A stretch of 64,000 bases of DNA from Tridacna crocea (taxonomy: Eukaryota > Mollusca > Bivalvia > Cardiida > Cardiidae), in contig OX031060.1 of NCBI GenBank assembly GCA_943736015.1, positions 4,608,001-4,672,000 of the forward strand. Direction: 5' to 3'. Under the pieces are notes generated by a model. That model had not been told where the DNA came from, made no database searches, and saw nothing but the letters and a program-made list of their open reading frames with translations. Of this stretch, positions 20,738 to 31,607 are shown piece by piece (position 1 is the stretch's first letter; every line of letters begins with the position of its first letter). A program made the translations under genes and the position numbers.

Positions 20738-21508
20738 ACTATCGGATGATAGATCTACAAATTCAAAATCAGACTGCACGTGCTGTGACATTGCTCATTA
20801 TGTCATTGTATTATAAGATGTTTGCAGCATTGTGAATAAATTTGTGTGTAAGAGGGAAATGGGTTAAAACAAAAAAGCTAAACAATGAATGTATTAGACT
20901 TCTTTTTACTTCAATAAAGCAGTGGCAAACATTCCATGATAACAACTTTCCTTGACAATTTATGTCAACATTTAGATGCACCAAACTTACAGCATCTTCA
21001 AAATATTAGTGGAAACTCAAAAGCTGAAATTTCATTTTTTTGAGTGAAGAAATCATTTTGTGAAAAGAAGAAAATGTAGATTACAAGTATTTTCAGCTTT
21101 TTCACAATGTATTCATGTGTTTTCTTTCTCAATGTTGTTAACAGTCGGGACAGTTCGACGACGGGTGAAAGAACAGTCAGTGTGACAGGAGTTCTTTTAG
21201 TTCACACGAGCATGAGAAATACTGGTTCACTTACCCATTTTCCAAAACATACCTCTTCTTGTTGAATTTTAGTATATTTCGGCAGTGAATTGGCGTGACA
21301 CAACAAAGTTAAAAAAAACATAGACAATACAGTCAAAGTTACTTTCGAGACAGGATGTGTTTTTGAAACGATGGAAAACATTGTAGGAAAAGAAGAAAAA
21401 GTGATATCTGGCTTTTCTCCTTTTACGTAAATGTTTTAAAACTCATTCTTCAGATTCGTAAGAACTGGGGATTGTTCACTAAAGGGTAAATTTTGCAAGA
21501 TAGTAAGT
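20738..21508. repeat. Degraded family A copies, no gene
   Basis: Core-like remains at 21040-21115 (TTTTGTGAAAAGAAGAAAAT) and 21365-21490 (AAACATTGTAGGAAAAGAAG and GGGGATTGTTCACTAAAGGG). The rest is AT-rich with no recognisable exon. Confidence 0.45.
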
Positions 21509-22060
21509 AAATAAGTACATGTAAGCACATGTAATTAATTAATTAGGCGAGTAAGTAAGTAAGTAAGTAAGTAAGTACATGTAATTAATTAATTAGGCGA
21601 GTAAGTAAGTAAGTAAGTACTTGTAAGCATGAAACTAAATAAGTTAATTAGTGAGTATTTAAGTATGTGAGAACCTGTAAGTAACTGCGTGTAAGTAGAT
21701 GTAAGGAAGTAAGTAAGTAATATGAAGTATTTTAGTACATGTAAGTATATTTCAGTACATGTAAGTAAGTAAGCAAGCAAGAAGGTAAGTACGTAAGTAA
21801 ATAAGTACAAATTTGTACATGTAAGTATGTGAGTGAGTAAGTAAGAAAATAAGAAAGTGACAAGTAAGAAAATGTAAGTACATGTAAATATAAGTAAGTT
21901 AGTAAGTTAGTAGAAAATATATTTAAGTAATTAAGTCCAAGTCAGTAAGTTAGTAAGTAAGTAATAGGTAAGTACATGTAAGTTCATGTAAATGCAAGTA
22001 AATAAGGAAGTACAAGAAGGTCAATTAGTAATTAAGTAGGTCAGTAAGTTTGTAAATCAG
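21509..22060. repeat. Degenerate (GTAA)n tetranucleotide tract
   Basis: About 550 bp of AAGTAAGTAAGTAAGT with interspersed ACATGTAAGT units. A frame on the minus strand (LLTYLLTCTEIYL) is a by-product. Confidence 0.9.
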
Positions 22061-22106
22061 TAAAATCGTTTTATCTCCAGACATTCAAAATACAGTTAAT
22101 TTACAT

Positions 22107-22297
22107 TTAACTCTTTATCATACGGCAAAACCTCAGAATAGTCCAAACTGAAAGCATTTACAGATGACACTAAATGTGACTTAGAAATTTGATAAGGGAC
22201 AGGGAGAAAACATTGAGGATTTTTTCCTTAATGTTTTCAAATCCATATTCAAATACCTTCCTTTTTAGGGCTGGGATTGTGTAGGATAGAATTAAAG
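22107..22297. mobile_element. TTAA element family A, copy with shortened core
   Basis: TTTAACTCTTTATCATACGG to GATTGTGTAGGATAGAATTAA. The central hairpin is reduced to AACATTGAGG/CCTTAATGTT. Confidence 0.65.
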
Positions 22298-22329
22298 CGC
22301 TCGTTGGAATATCAAGTAATTTCTTAGTC

Positions 22330-22640
22330 AGACTTTCCTGTTAGACCTGAACAAGAGAGGTGGCCGAGATCAGACTGCACCTATATGCGAGCTTATCTAG
22401 GTCTACTCCCTCCGCACAGCTTGGCAATCAGATACTAAAGAGATCCGGCAATCGTCGGGTCAACCGTTGTTCAATTCCCTTGGCATTCGGTATACCTCGA
22501 ATGATGGGAGCCATCATATCCCTCTGCTGTAACTGGTGGATTAATATGCGCCAGTCGATGCATTCATCGCCTGGAAATACGCTGGTTTACCGTTCTGAAA
22601 ATTGTCAGGCTCCTCTAACAAAAGAAAACTTGAGTTTCAA
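22330..22640 (+). repeat. Possible tRNA-headed SINE
   Basis: AGGTGGCCGAGATCAG resembles an A box of Leu/Ser-type tRNAs and TTGTTCAATTCCC resembles a B box, but they are about 115 bases apart. An open frame (22360-22701) shows no protein family features. Only one copy is in this window, so this is weak. Confidence 0.25.
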
Positions 22641-22699
22641 TTTTCAATCAAAATTTCTAATTATATTTCAGTTGACAAACAGCTCGTACATTAATTTTT

Positions 22700-23300
22700 G
22701 AAAGTGGTTTATCACCTTCATCGAGGTTGTTTATGTCGTTGCTATGTCACGCTATATATAGAATCACGTGATTCTCAATTCAAAAGGAAAATCTCCCATG
22801 ATACGGATGAGGATAGATGTAGGTGCGGAATTGACCGAGTTGTGGCGAGTGGTCCCTACACGATACACTTCTCTTCGCCGGAACAATGCCGCTTCAGCGT
22901 TATTAAAATCATAACAATCCGCTTATAATGCAAACACTGGTCATAGTTTTCCTAGGGAATCTCTCTGAATACATTTTCAATGACAAACATGCAGGACGTA
23001 AAGTTATTTTCTAAATTCGGTCTATGAATGACTTTGGCGATCCGTCGGTATTTTTCGAAAACCTGTTACTAGCTTGTTACTAGCTGTAGTTACGGGGTTT
23101 TCGAAGTAAACCGACGAATAGTCAGCGTGAGGTTGCTTATTACTGTGGCTTCTATTCGCGTTGATCAATTTAAAGGTCGCCGCCATGTTTAAGATTGTGT
23201 AACTGGCGGTATGTCAAAATGGAAATCCCCATGATATAGGCGAGGTTATACATGGGTACGACATCGGACGAGCAGCAATGACGAGAGATATTAAAGAGCA
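22700..23300. repeat. Diverged interspersed repeat downstream of the GPCR, with a hairpin
   Basis: GGATAGATGTAGGTGCGG and GACCGAGTTGTGGCGAGTG (22810-22855) recur diverged at 63440-63480. A hairpin of family N lies at 23043-23116 (CCGTCGGT... and ...ACCGACG arms). Confidence 0.45.
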
Positions 23301-23312
23301 GTGTCAGAAAAG

Positions 23313-24369
23313 CTACCGATAACGTTTCAGAGTCATTTTCAACTCATTCGCAAACTTTTTAAACTCATCCCGAAACACCGACCCGGTCCAAAAGTACAGG
23401 ATGAAATTGAAGGCAAAATTACACTGTACCACAACAAAGAGAACCATGTCAATGAGCGAGGTAGTGGGAAAAATGTCCGCTGAAACAGTAATTACTTCTT
23501 GGACAGTTTTGGAAACAAACAGCGGACTAGCTGAGATGAAGAAAAACACACAGACAGTTTTTGCTATCTTCGTGGCTGTATTCTGGGTTAGATTTTCTCT
23601 GTTCGGATCCGAGCTTACTCGAGCTCTACTTTGCTTCACAGCCCTGATAATTAAGATATTTCCTACGCAAACTATGCAGAAAGGTGTAAAGTAGTCAAAG
23701 AAGATCATGGTGAGAACCAACACAGGTCGATAGTCGTCACTATGTTTAAATGAAATAATCATACAATCAAGACGATCTCTGGTTGCCTGACATAGAGTGG
23801 TGTTGCCCCCGTCTGCGTGAATGACTTCTTTGTTCCCGCCGAAAATGAGAAAAGCGTGGAACATGATGATAATGGCAATGACGATAAGCAACACAGTAAT
23901 GTAGTTCCTTCGTGTCACATAATTTCTATGTACATGTGGGTATCGCACATAGAAGGTCCTCTCTAGAGTAAGAATGGCCAAGATATAATACGCGAAAGTA
24001 CCCTGACAGATTACGGCAAGACAGTCATACTTGCAATACTTATACATATTTTCGCTGTCCAGTTTCTGAATCACGTGAACACTTAGTACATTTAACAACA
24101 GCTGCAGTGTATCTGATACTGACAGGACCATTAGACCGATCAGAAACGGATGATTCCGAAACTTCTTTCTGGAGAGTACAACAACGTTCAAAGAGTTTCC
24201 GAGTATCCCGATACATAACATGACTACTGGTACAATCTGCTTCATTTCCATGGCAATCTTACAACGGAGATCTTCTTCAGGAACGCAATACAGATAAAAC
24301 GATAACGTGTATTCAGAATCGTCCATGGTTGGCTCCACGCTGTTAGGTGCGTCGGTTTCCGGTTCCGTC
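23313..24369 (-). CDS. GPCR exon 2 (main exon, to stop)
   Basis: Acceptor TTTTTTAAG|GACGG. Carries everything from Thr6 to the C-terminal LKRYR and TAG, so the seven-helix domain is in a single exon. An internal ATG at 24326 in a strong context (CCAACCATGG) could serve as a start if the upstream exon were not used. Confidence 0.9.
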
Positions 24370-25882
24370 CTTAAAAAATAAACCAAAATTTGTAAAATTG
24401 AACACAGCGCCTTAATATGGGCTGCAACATGCGAAAATGGACTTTCTGATATTAGCGTATAGTTTCATCTCGGATCAGCCTGCGCAGTCTGTGAAAAGTG
24501 TCGTCTCGGAGCGGACTGCGCAAAAAATGTATTTTCTTAAAAAGTAAGGTTGGTGACCTATTTCTTTTAAGCCTGATTCTTTAGTACCTTAATATTATCT
24601 ACAGAAATAAAAGCTGTAAAGGATACCCTTTGTTCTATATGTTTTCCCCAAAATTAAGGTGTTTTAGCCATAATTTAAATTTTGTTATTTAAAGGATTGA
24701 TACTTAGTACAATCTAAATTTTTTTTTCATAATATTTGATGTTTCACCCAAACAGTGGCAAACAATATGCTTATAATGGTTGTCATTTAAAAAAATATAC
24801 ATAGACTTAGTTTCCACAGGTAGTACATGTATATCATCCTGAACTGCCGCAAAACAAATTTCAAATTTTCAGTTACTTTTATTTTGTCATCTGCAAATGC
24901 TTTCAGTTTGGGCCAGTCTAAAATATTGTTGTTTGGTAATGGGTTAAAGACGATCGCTACAGCTGCACTATTTTTTTAAAACAATAAGAATTTAATGAAA
25001 CATTGTGTGGTGATAGTTTATTATTAGATCTACAAAAATAGGAGATAAAAAGGGGTTCCTTTTTGGGGAAATTCTATGAATATTTCTTTTAGTGCAATGT
25101 TTATTTCATCAGCTTGTGGTTCATGTGGGGAGATATTTGCCGAAAAAGGGAAAGGTATGCGAAAATAGGCACGAGTTATTTTTGCGGATCTTTCCCTTTT
25201 GAGGCAAATATTTCCCCATATTAACCACCAGCTGATGAAATAAACTATATATTATATTTCCCCTGATTAGTTTGTCAACGAGTGCCATTTTTAAAACTAG
25301 TTTTAGCAAAGTAGAACAAAAAACGTAGTTCCAGATTTTAAGCAGGAGGAAAATACTCAATGCGACGGGGAAATAATTCCCCCCAGCTTAAATTACGACA
25401 TTTCTTTATCATATCATTAGTAAAAATAGACACATGAAATATTATATATTATCTTATTTCGGTTATGATAAGATGAAAAGTATGAAATATAAGTTATCAA
25501 AAAAGTAACAAACTTGATGGAATCCATTTTATCATAAAAATGTTGCACGTATGAGTTATGAAAACAAAATGTTTTATGGGAGGTAGGCCGTTAATTACAA
25601 ATGAAATGCGTGTATTAATTTTGTATAGTATTTTATAATGTATCTAGCATTTTAAATGTTAATTGCCATGTCCAGTAAACATAAAAATCACATACCAAAC
25701 GTAAAAATTTTCTGCAACTTCATCATTTAAAATGATCGTGTTTTCTTTCTTCTTATTTTTTTTCTTAACATCTTCACATTTATCAGTTAAAGAATTAAAA
25801 AATCACTTATTAGCTTTGAATAAATGTCCTACACCGACTAAAACAAAAATTAACAATTAAAATCTTACCTGTTCATTTTCAT
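23313..25882 (-). CDS. Class A G-protein-coupled receptor, peptide-receptor-like; two coding exons
   Basis: Exons 25882-25869 and 24369-23313 join in phase to 1071 bases: 356 residues plus TAG. A plasma-membrane receptor with seven hydrophobic segments: about 50-70 (GNSLNVVVL), 81-101 (LMVLSVSDTLQLLL, the conserved helix-2 Asp), 117-143 ending ERT in place of DRY, 160-182, 219-248, 273-293 and 309-333. Cys118 at the top of helix 3 and Cys199 in loop 2 can form the usual disulfide. Helix 7 has NFILY instead of NPxxY, and helix 6 has SASP rather than CWxP. Joining the exons creates an N-terminal Asn-Arg-Thr glycosylation site; Asn194-Thr-Thr is another in loop 2. Helix 7 ending ILYFWTGSVFRDEFKKF recalls FMRFamide-receptor-like proteins of molluscs, but no ligand can be assigned. 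The intron (1499 bases) holds family A and E fragments. Confidence 0.85.
24416..24535. repeat. Family E fragment in GPCR intron
   Basis: ATGGGCTGCAACATGCG, then TTTCATCTCGGATCAGCCTG and AAGTGTCGTCTCGGAGCGG; about half of the element. Confidence 0.6.
24845..24948. repeat. Family A right half in GPCR intron
   Basis: GCAAAACAAATTTCAAATTT, TTTTATTTTGTCATCTGCAA and the terminal GTTTGGTAATGGGTTAA. The left half and palindrome are missing. Confidence 0.7.
25100..25244. repeat. Long hairpin in GPCR intron
   Basis: Arms TTTATTTCATCAGCTTGTGG and CCAGCTGATGAAATAAA enclose a second layer (GGGGAGATATTTGCC / GGCAAATATTTCCCC) and GGGAAAGG. Single copy in this window. Confidence 0.65.
25260..25868. other. 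GPCR intron, rest
   Basis: AT-rich; no exon or repeat recognised. Confidence 0.35.
25869..25882 (-). CDS. GPCR exon 1, coding tip
   Basis: ATGAAAATGAACAG followed by GTAAGAT donor. It reads M-K-M-N-(R) and matches the phase of the acceptor at 24369. A short upstream frame (ATGACTTCTGTCAC...) precedes it in the presumed 5' UTR. The 5' edge of this exon was not determined. Confidence 0.65.
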
Positions 25883-26225
25883 TAAATCTAAACCTTGATA
25901 GTGACAGAAGTCATTTAAACTTTATTCTTTATTGCTGGACATGAACTTCTTTGTGATCCTCGTCATTAAAGATTAGAATCGAATCGCTCCATCTTCAGAC
26001 ACGTATTGGCAATCTACGCGTAACCTAGCAACCATTTTACTTTTTTTTACAGACGGACAAATTCGCCACATGATATTCAGTCGGCACAATAGCAACATTC
26101 AATGTTGACCAACATTTTGCGCGTGTTACTGCTAAATTATTTCAATACGAAAGTCTCTGTTACGCACTGGACTCGTTCGCTGCCAAGGTCGTGTTGGATA
26201 GCTTTTCTGGACAGCAAAGATCAGG

Positions 26226-26410
26226 GCCTGTATTCACAAACCACTCTTGAGAATATTCTTAGTCTTAATCTCGAAGATTTTCACAACTTGTAAGTAACAT
26301 AACTTCTGATTGGCTAAACCGAATGCTTTAGCCAATCAGAAGATATGTTAATTTCAAATATAGCAAATTTTGGAGAATAAGACAAGGAATGTTCTTAAAG
26401 TCTTAGTAGA
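26226..26410. repeat. Palindromic element, related to 18040
   Basis: CACAAACCACTCTTGAGAAT and CTTCTGATTGGCTAAAC / GCTTTAGCCAATCAGAAG form nested inverted repeats; the ends match the CTCAAGAATGGTTTGTGAAT seen at 18133. Confidence 0.55.
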
Positions 26411-27192
26411 GTCCAATTGAATAAACAATATGTTTATAAAATAAAAGTAAAATTTATTTTTACCGTGTAAAAATATGGCGTTTATTATGATTTTTGCCAC
26501 TATGGCGTTATTTAAAAGTGCAGTGCAGTTCGCATAAGTTCCAGTAAATGGCAGCAAAAAGAATTTTGAAACTAGAACAGATCCTACCATGCTGCATTAT
26601 ATGTTTGTATATAGACTAAATATCGATGACCACCAGCGATTAGCCGATTTTTCCTCGTGAATCTCCGCAGTGACGTATTGGTGATGTAAACACAACGTAA
26701 TCCTTCAAAACAAATCCTACATTGTCCACTTTCTAGGCTTGAAAAACGTAAGTTTATCGATACTGTAAACAAAAACAACTACACAGGCTGGTCATCGCTT
26801 ATTCATTTATAAATTCATCAATACAAGAAGAGTTTACCTCATCTAAATAACAAAACAGGTTCGGAATGAACAATCTTACTTTCCGATGACATGATGTTGG
26901 AACTATAAATAATAGTTCTGTCTGCTACGTCATTGCACTTATGAGATGCAATGTTATCACGTCACGTTATCGAAGACCTGATTCGAATATACGCGAACGG
27001 CAACGGAGGATGTCTCGATCAATGGCGTCCCTGAAATCGACGGGCTTCTCAATGCATTATCCCACGCGTATATCGTGGCAACCAATACAGTAATTTCACG
27101 TTCAGGTTTTCTTCGACCTTATATATACTACTCAAACTTTGATAGGGATCACTTTCATATTTCTGTATGGGTTTATAAGTTACAACAGTTTT
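26411..27192. other. No gene seen
   Basis: Unique-looking sequence upstream of the receptor gene; no recognised motif. Confidence 0.35.
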
Positions 27193-27383
27193 GCATAAAC
27201 TCTTTATCATACTGTAAAACTCTAGATTTGTCCAAGCTGAAAGCATTTGCTGACCAAAAACTAAATGCAACGTGCACCATGCTGTCTGTAATGTATCCAG
27301 CATTTTCTCCTTTTCAAACAATGTGTTCCAAAGGCTTCTTTCTCAGTGTCTTTAACAGTCGGCATTGTGAAGTAAAGGCTTAA
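27193..27383. mobile_element. TTAA element family A, diverged copy
   Basis: AACTCTTTATCATACTGTAAAA to GCATTGTGAAGTAAAGGCTTAA, with only the right arm of the core palindrome (CCAGCATTTTCTCCTTTT) well kept. Confidence 0.65.
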
Positions 27384-27849
27384 AGATACATTTCCACCGG
27401 TCATTTTATTGCTCATTGTGGCGATGTAACTTATTGTAAAATCATGCATGATACATGACACATCTATATTTAGAGTGAATCTTTTAGGGTGATCCCTAGC
27501 AAATTTTGATTCGTATATGTGTGTTGTGAAGGGTAATCCATTAAATTTTCGAGTTTTAAACATAGAAAAATACCAGTTCTTTGGCTTTACTGGGGCTTTA
27601 AGAACGGTTGGTGAATACAGGGCCAAGATGCACAAAACGTAATATCTGATCGAGGAACTACACCATCCGCTATCCTGTGTTTATATTTCAGCAAAGTCAG
27701 CATCAATCTCAACTCAAAGCCAGCTTAATCTCCCTTTAAATTGATGCCTTTTATGATATTGCCTTCAATAGATAGTTAGCCTCTCATGCTAAATTAATTC
27801 CGAGAATTTGGCTATAGTTATGTGTGGCCTTATTTGTTTATAATAATGT

Positions 27850-27976
27850 ACACTAGCTTTCGGCGGTACAACCGCCTTCTTCTAGTGTGATCCTGTGATA
27901 CAATGTAGGCATTGAATCACAGGATCACACTTGAAGAAGGCGGTTGTACCGTCCGAAGCTCGTGTACATTATTGTA
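27850..27976. repeat. Long inverted repeat (about 55-bp arms)
   Basis: GTACACTAGCTTTCGGCGG and ATCACAGGATCACAC arms flank a short loop TACAATGTAGGCATTGA. Arms differ at few positions. Likely a foldback element; only one copy here. Confidence 0.65.
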
Positions 27977-28127
27977 ATTAAAAGTTACATTTCTCAAGAA
28001 GAGGAAATATCATGGCCGTATTTAAATAAACAAGATGACGTCATTTCTGTAATTATTAAACAGACGGGGTAATGCTGCGGAATGCAAAACCATTGTCCTG
28101 TTGTTTAAAACGCAAAAACCATTATGT

Positions 28128-28480
28128 AAACATCGCGCCATCGCACTATCGCGTTATCGTCATCATACTATCGCGTTATTGTCATCGTAACAGCGCGGTT
28201 ATCGTCATCGCACCAGCGCGTTATATCGTCATCGTGCTAGCGCGTTATCGCCATCGTGCTAGCGCGTTATCGTCATTGTGCTAGCGCTTTATCGTCATCT
28301 TGCTAGCGCGTTATCGTCATGGTACTATCGCGTTATTATCATAGTACTATCGCATTATCGGCATCGTGCTAGCGCCTTATCGTCATCGTAATAGCGCTTT
28401 ATCGTCATCATACTATCGCGTTATCGGCATCGTATAATCGCGTTATCGTCATCGTGCTAGCGCGTTATAGTCATCGTTTT
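28128..28480. repeat. 22-bp minisatellite (GCTAGCGCGTTATCGTCATC)
   Basis: About 16 units alternating TATCGTCATCGT with GCTAGCGCGT or ACTATCGCGT. The same unit in reverse orientation occupies 28690-28815, so the two blocks flank a 200-bp spacer as an inverted pair. Related blocks flank 58139-58585. Confidence 0.85.
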
Positions 28481-28689
28481 GTCGTCTTTGGGTGTGCATG
28501 CGCATGCTCACACATGTAAGATCCTCAAGGCATACCATAAGACTACATCTTCACATTAAAAGAAAACAAGCAGTGAATACATAATAGAGTTTATGTTTAT
28601 GTTTATGTCTACTTTCGTTATCCGACATTGAATCCATCTTGTAAAATGGAGGAGAATTTTCTCCATGAGCATGCGCACCGGAAGGCGAA

Positions 28690-28815
28690 TGTGCTATAAC
28701 GTTAACGCGATAATAAGATGACGATAACGCTATAGTACGATGATGATAATGAGATGGCACGATGATGATAATACGATAGTACGATGATGATAACGCGATG
28801 ATACGATGGTGATAC
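28690..28815. repeat. 22-bp minisatellite, inverted block
   Basis: GATGATGATAACGCGATGAT-type units, reverse complement of the 28128 array, followed by TTGCGTTTAAAATCAACAAA, a tail also present near 58640. Confidence 0.75.
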
Positions 28816-28933
28816 TTGCGTTTAAAATCAACAAATTCATACGTTTTGGCCTTGAGGGTATTCCGTACTATTCCAAAAAACAAGCAACAATGTAAACTGT
28901 TAATGAAGGGTTTTTCGTGATAGATTTATATCT

Positions 28934-29165
28934 AAAATTATGTTGTTTTGTAAACATGTAATCATTAATTACCTTCTTCATTACATTTGTTGATATGACT
29001 CTCTCCCATTCAAATTATGTTGTTTTGTAAATATGTAATAGTTAATTACCTTTCTCAGTACGTTTGTTGCATTTACTCTCTCCCATTCAAACTATGTTGT
29101 TTTGTTTTGTGAACATGCAATCATTAATTACCTTCTTCATTTAGTTTGATGCTATCAAATTCTCA
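28934..29165. repeat. Tandem repeat of about 80 bp, three units
   Basis: TTATGTTGTTTTGTAAACAT, then TTAATTACCTTCTTCAT, then CTCTCTCCCATTCAAA recur near 28937, 29017 and 29093 with small changes. Confidence 0.8.
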
Positions 29166-29399
29166 AAATGGGTTATCTATTTCAATACACATGTACATCG
29201 TTAGATTTGGGGGTTGTTTTCCGTAAATAATATCATGGTTCCTGTTTGTTTATTTAAAGGTTTCTTCTATTCTCCGTGCCGCTTTTAACTCTGTCATCAC
29301 GACAAATCTTCCAGCAAACAACTTCGACAGGAGATCCTCATTTCTATTAAAAGGCATTTCAAATGAATTAATTTATATATAAACCAAGCTGTGTAAAAA

Positions 29400-29665
29400 G
29401 GGGCCAAGCTAGTAAAGCATTTTCAAAAAAAAGTTTCGACTCGTGGCAGCTTGCGCAGTGCGCGCAGGCTGACATGAGTCGAAACTTTTTTATCATTTGT
29501 CAACTTTCTGCATATCCTAGGACCGTTCTACCACATAACTAGGTCTGCTGATGGGCAAAATTAGTGTTATGTGTCCATTATTATCTGATGACGTGATTGG
29601 TTTATTACATCATTGAGATTCATTAAGCCCCCTTTTGACAGAGCATGGCTCCATTATCTTGACTG
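29400..29665. mobile_element. Family F hairpin element
   Basis: AAAAAGTTTCGACTCGTGGC and its complement around GCGCAGTGCGCGC, followed by the shared tail with ACCGTTCTACCACAT and CCCCCTTTTGACAGAGCATG. Confidence 0.65.
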
Positions 29666-29857
29666 CCTCGAGAAAACAATACCATTTTAGCAATCTTTTG
29701 TGCAATCGATTGCACAGTGTCATTGCCCTTTTCAACTCTTTTACAGCTAATTAATAAATGTTTTGCTTTCTCCTTTCGGATGTCTTAAAGTATGGTGCTA
29801 CTCCTAATGTATGTAATTTTGGCACAGTTTAACACCATGTGGGGGAGGCTGTAAGTG

Positions 29858-29915
29858 CATCTTCAGACTGCCTGTCTTGTGCAGTCTGATCTTGATCTGT
29901 GTTGTCCGCAAGGTT
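29858..29915. repeat. Family D hairpin, diverged
   Basis: CTTCAGACTGCCTGTCTTGT then GCAGTCTGATCTTGATCTG and GTTGTCCGC. Confidence 0.55.
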
Positions 29916-30020
29916 TTGAAGTTTTGAGAGTCGCCAAAAGCGTTGAAAGGATTTATCTTCCAAGTGCGCATTTCATTTACAAATTGAAAAAAAAAATGTA
30001 TGACAAATCGTCATTGTATC

Positions 30021-30249
30021 TTAACCCTTTACCTCACTATCCCGACTTTCGACAACCCTGAGAAAGAATTCTTTCGAAAACATTGTGGGAAAAGGAGAAA
30101 ATGCTGGTAACCAGCATTTTCTCCTTTTCCCACAATGTTTTCTTTCCTTCCCAAAACATTTTTCAATCTATCAGTAACATTTATTTTGTAGTCTGCAACT
30201 ACTTTCAAATTGGATTAGTCGTAAACTTCGTCGTCTGGTAAAGAGTTAA
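30021..30249. mobile_element. TTAA element family A, full copy
   Basis: TTAACCCTTTACCTCACTA at the left, GTCGTCTGGTAAAGAGTTAA at the right, perfect core palindrome centred on GGTAACC. Confidence 0.88.
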
Positions 30250-30261
30250 ATGAAGCCAGCA

Positions 30262-30516
30262 AGGTTCAGTCAGGGTAAAGTGCAGGAAACATAACTCTGA
30301 GGCCTCGGTTTCGAGCCACACTGAATAAACTTTGGTTTTGTCGCAGGACTGCCCTTTGGCAAGAAACTTCACAGCCTTAGCCTAGTACTAGTGGAAACTT
30401 CACAGCCTTAGCCTAGTACTGGTGGAATCCATGAAATACATGTGTAGTTGAACTGTCGCCGTGATATGAGTGAAAAGATGTTGAAAACGGCGTAAATTAC
30501 CATTCAATGTACTTTT
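30262..30516 (+). mobile_element. SINE-like repeat with internal duplication
   Basis: CTCGGTTTCGAGCC resembles a B box and the body matches the SINE at 59027 (TTGGCAAGAAACTTCACAGC, TGAAAACGGCGTAAATTACC). A block of about 34 bp, CTTCACAGCCTTAGCCTAGT and onward, occurs twice in series. Confidence 0.55.
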
Positions 30517-30533
30517 ATCAAATCAAAGACATT

Positions 30534-31063
30534 CTTACGAACGAAGTCCGTAACAAAGAAACAAATGAATGAATGCATGGCAGAAATAAGGATCGGAGCG
30601 GGATTCGAACTCCGAACTCCCGGACGCAAAGCCAATACCCTAACCACTGAGCCAAAGAGATATCTCCCTGACGCAGTAGCCAGGTATTGTATTTAAATCG
30701 GGAGTATATGCCATGCAGGAAGGAGTGGTCTCCCGTAACACACCCCCTCTTAAAGTCATCATTTATTGATGACTCAAAGCCTTATTAGGCAGGAAGTCCG
30801 ATTTTGGACAACAAATGGGATTTATGGCTCAATGGCCAATCCCGGACGAGCCCCCATCTTACGAACGAAGTCCGTAACAAAGAAACAAATGAATGAATGC
30901 ATGGCAGAAATAAGGATCGGAGCGGGATTCGAACTCCGAACTCCCGGACGCAAAGCCAATACCCTAACCACTGAGCCAAAGAGATATCTCCCTGACGCAG
31001 TAGCCAGGTATTGTATTTAAATCGGGAGTATATGCCATGCAGGAAGGAGTGGTCTCCCGTAAC
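30534..31063 (-). mobile_element. tRNA-headed SINE (family H), direct dimer
   Basis: Two identical-looking 206-bp units (30534-30739 and 30858-31063) separated by a 118-bp spacer. On the minus strand each unit has an A box TTTGGCTCAGTGG and a B box GAGTTCGAATCCC, the promoter of RNA polymerase III as in tRNAs. The spacer contains GTCATCATTTATTGATGACT and is repeated at 44177-44294. No poly(A) is seen. High identity between units and loci suggests recent spread. Confidence 0.8.
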
Positions 31064-31104
31064 AACATCCAAAAAATTGTAGATTTTAATTTTCGTTTCA
31101 AAGC

Positions 31105-31335
31105 GTTTACCTCATTACCAAACGACAATATTTTAGGTTTGTCCAAATCGAAAGCATTTGCAGACGACAAAATAACAGTGACTGAAAATTCGAAATTTGC
31201 TTTATGAAGGGTAGAAAACATTGTGAGAAAAGGAGAAAATGCTGGTTACCAAGATTTTCTCCTTTTCATACAATGTTTTCTAAAGGCTTCTCCCTCAGGT
31301 TTGTCAAAAGTAGGGATTGTGTTGTAATAGATTAC
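31105..31335. mobile_element. TTAA element family A, near-full copy
   Basis: TTTACCTCATTACCAAACGA to GGGATTGTGTTGTAATAG. The TTAA ends are eroded; the core is CTGGTTACCAAG with one arm changed. Confidence 0.75.
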
Positions 31336-31379
31336 ATGTACCTCAATGCCCTGTAACAATCTGGATATTAGCACATGCT

Positions 31380-31607
31380 TTAACCCTTTACAACACAATC
31401 CCTACTTTGACGCCCCTGAGAAAGAATCCTTTTGAAAAAACTGTGGGAAAAGGAGAAAATGCTGGTAACCAGCATTTTCTCCTTTTCCCACAGTGTTTTC
31501 TACCCTTCCCAGAACAAATTTCAATTTTTTAGTCTCCTTTATTTTGTCGTCTGCAAATGCTTTCAAGTTGGACCAGTCTAAAATTTTCTCGTTTGGTAAA
31601 GAGTTAA
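31380..31607. mobile_element. TTAA element family A, full copy
   Basis: TTAACCCTTTACAACACAAT to TTTGGTAAAGAGTTAA, 228 bp, perfect palindrome GCTGGTAACCAGC in the core. It shares its right TTAA with the next element. Confidence 0.9.

Noticed and set aside
21589-21810. Leu/Thr-rich frame resembling a membrane protein
   Set aside because: Translation of a GTAA tetranucleotide tract.
22360-22701. 113-residue open frame as a gene
   Set aside because: No protein family features, and a possible tRNA-like head overlaps it.
24326-24386. Receptor start at 24386 or 24326
   Set aside because: 24386 is a TTG inside the intron. 24326 is possible, but an in-phase upstream exon with good donor and glycosylation site is preferred.
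30534-31063. True tRNA genes
   Set aside because: A and B boxes are present but the acceptor and anticodon arms do not pair as in a tRNA; the sequence continues as a dispersed repeat.
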